Made by a program: the position numbers and the translations under genes. Source: an uncultured Oscillospiraceae bacterium (GTDB lineage: Bacteria; Bacillota; Clostridia; Oscillospirales; Oscillospiraceae). Taken from it: a stretch of 5,912 nt of DNA. The stretch covers positions 1 through 5,912 of the forward strand of contig CAJUCA010000105.1 of the NCBI GenBank assembly GCA_910585265.1. The letters are read 5' to 3'. How positions within the stretch are numbered: position 1 is the stretch's first letter; every line of letters begins with the position of its first letter. Positions 5,345 through 5,912 of the stretch are shown piece by piece. Below the pieces are notes generated by a model. The model was not told the origin of the DNA, searched no databases, and saw only the letters and a list, made by a program, of their open reading frames with translations.

Positions 5345-5373
5345 TTGCCTAACCCCATTTTTCCTGGTATAAT
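5345..5373 (+). promoter_or_regulatory. Extended -10 promoter of the shikimate-kinase-like gene
   Basis: TTGCCT (5345-5350, four of six to consensus), a 17-base spacer, and a perfect TATAAT (5368-5373) preceded by the extended TG motif (5365-5366). The predicted start is near 5380, giving a leader of about 42 bases. The promoter begins five bases outside the palindromic element. Confidence 0.85.
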
Positions 5374-5380
5374 ATCTTGT

Positions 5381-5398
5381 TCTGCCATGGGCGGCAGA
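5381..5398 (+). other. Leader hairpin before the kinase gene
   Basis: TCTGCC (5381-5386) pairs with GGCAGA (5393-5398) around ATGGGC, followed by TTTT. It would form at the very 5' end of the transcript and contains the start codon of the small upstream frame. A short stem like this may protect the mRNA or hide that start codon. Its role is unknown. Confidence 0.4.
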
Positions 5399-5434
5399 TT
5401 TTGGTATTGGGGGCGGGCCGGATGGACAACCTAA
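5387..5434 (+). CDS. Possible 15-codon aromatic-rich leader peptide overlapping the kinase start
   Basis: An ATG-to-TAA frame encodes MGGRFWYWGRAGWTT: three Trp, one Phe and one Tyr in 15 residues, four of them consecutive (FWYW). It ends 13 bases inside the kinase gene in another frame, so ribosomes on it would pass the kinase start. Against it: no Shine-Dalgarno is visible, and the predicted transcript start lies only about seven bases upstream, so translation would be nearly leaderless. TGG codons are also frequent by chance in this G/T-rich stretch. Speculative. Confidence 0.25.
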   Translation: MGGRFWYWGRAGWTT

Positions 5435-5912
5435 TTTTGATCGGAATGCCCGGCTCCGGCAAGAGCACCGTGGGCGTGGTGCTGGCCAAGGCCCTGGGCC
5501 TGCGCTTCCTGGACGTGGACCTGCTCATCCAGGAGCGGGAGGGGGCCCTGCTCCAGGAGCTCATCGACCAGCGGGGAGTGGAGCGGTTCCTGGACCTGGA
5601 GCGGGATGCCATCCTGTCCCTGGACTGCCGGGGGACGGTGATCGCCCCCGGGGGGAGCTGCGTGTGCCGGGAGGCGTCCATCGCCCATATGCGGGAGCTG
5701 GGCACGGCGGTCTACCTCCGGCTGCCCCTGGAGGAGATCACGGGCCGCATCCGCGACCTGTCCACCCGAGGGATCGCCCTCGCCCCCGGCCAGACCCTGG
5801 CCGACGTGTACCAGTACCGGGTGCCGCTGTACGAGAAATGCGCCCACATCACCGTCCCGTGCGGGGGCCAGAGCCTGACGGAGACGGTGGAAGCAGTGAA
5901 ACAAGCTCTGGC
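5422..5912 (+). CDS. aroK: Shikimate-kinase-like P-loop kinase, 3' end outside window
   Basis: The visible 163 codons cover nearly all of a family about 170 residues long; the frame is open at the right edge. The ATG (MDNLILIGMPGSGKST) sits where family members start, although the ribosome site is weak (GGGGGCGGG, 5409-5417). Walker A is GMPGSGKST (8-16). Asp31 and Asp33 (FLDVDLLIQER) match the magnesium and shikimate-binding pair. Arg116 (STRGIAL) and Arg133 (YRVPLYEK) match the lid and substrate arginines. However, the GExxFRxxE motif reads GVERFLDLE, with Leu57 in place of the shikimate-binding Arg, and the GGG loop reads PGGS (76-79). Canonical shikimate kinase phosphorylates the shikimate 3-hydroxyl in the chorismate pathway. 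This divergent form may do so or may act on a related substrate. No other aro gene is in the window. Confidence 0.85.
   Translation, partial: MDNLILIGMPGSGKSTVGVVLAKALGLRFLDVDLLIQEREGALLQELIDQRGVERFLDLERDAILSLDCRGTVIAPGGSCVCREASIAHMRELGTAVYLRLPLEEITGRIRDLSTRGIALAPGQTLADVYQYRVPLYEKCAHITVPCGGQSLTETVEAVKQAL

Noticed and set aside
4930..5352. Plus-strand frame crossing the spoIIP end and the palindromic element
   Set aside because: It starts as a shadow of spoIIP and continues by translating the hairpins (repeated ACRFRQA); no ribosome site or family features.
1..5912. CRISPR arrays, tRNA or rRNA genes, full insertion sequences
   Set aside because: No regularly spaced repeats, cloverleaf-like sequence, rRNA-like segments or transposase motifs were seen on either strand.

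Overview
The window looks like chromosomal DNA from a GC-rich, endospore-forming Clostridia member, most plausibly the Oscillospiraceae (Flavonifractor / Pseudoflavonifractor / Oscillibacter-like). The reasons are a spoIIP gene, strong AGGAGG-type ribosome binding sites, sigma-A promoters close to consensus, an AbrB-type regulator and very GC-rich third codon positions. The genus is inference.

Layout. Bases 1-1328 (+) hold the C-terminal three quarters of a FakA/YloV-type fatty-acid kinase, cut by the window edge. It converges on a bactofilin gene (1484-1981, -), and a 17-bp perfect hairpin between them can terminate transcription in both directions. The bactofilin has its own promoter. Upstream of it on the same strand is a compact three-gene operon: AbrB-like regulator (3577-3822), ABC ATPase (2861-3580) and six-helix ABC-2 permease (2133-2864). 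Both junctions are ATGA start/stop overlaps. The operon promoter is TTGACA-17-TATACT, and a perfect 11-bp inverted repeat covers its -10 and early transcribed region, which suggests autorepression by the AbrB protein. Divergent from the operon is spoIIP (3935-5116, +), the amidase/endopeptidase of the engulfment complex.

Between spoIIP and the last gene lies an AT-richer palindromic element of about 231 bp (5110-5340). Its ends are inverted repeats, each containing a terminator-like hairpin with its T-tract facing outward, and it contains two more strong hairpins. Its left end overlaps the spoIIP stop codon. It resembles a miniature mobile or REP-like intergenic element. An extended -10 promoter follows, then a shikimate-kinase-like gene (5422 to the right edge) that lacks two substrate-pocket residues of canonical shikimate kinase. 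A 15-codon upstream frame with a Phe-Trp-Tyr-Trp run overlaps its start.

The genes do not form one pathway. They cover phospholipid acyl activation, a cytoskeletal scaffold, a self-regulated exporter, spore engulfment and a shikimate-kinase-type enzyme. The parts most worth a second look are the AbrB operator, the palindromic element and the start region and pocket of the kinase.
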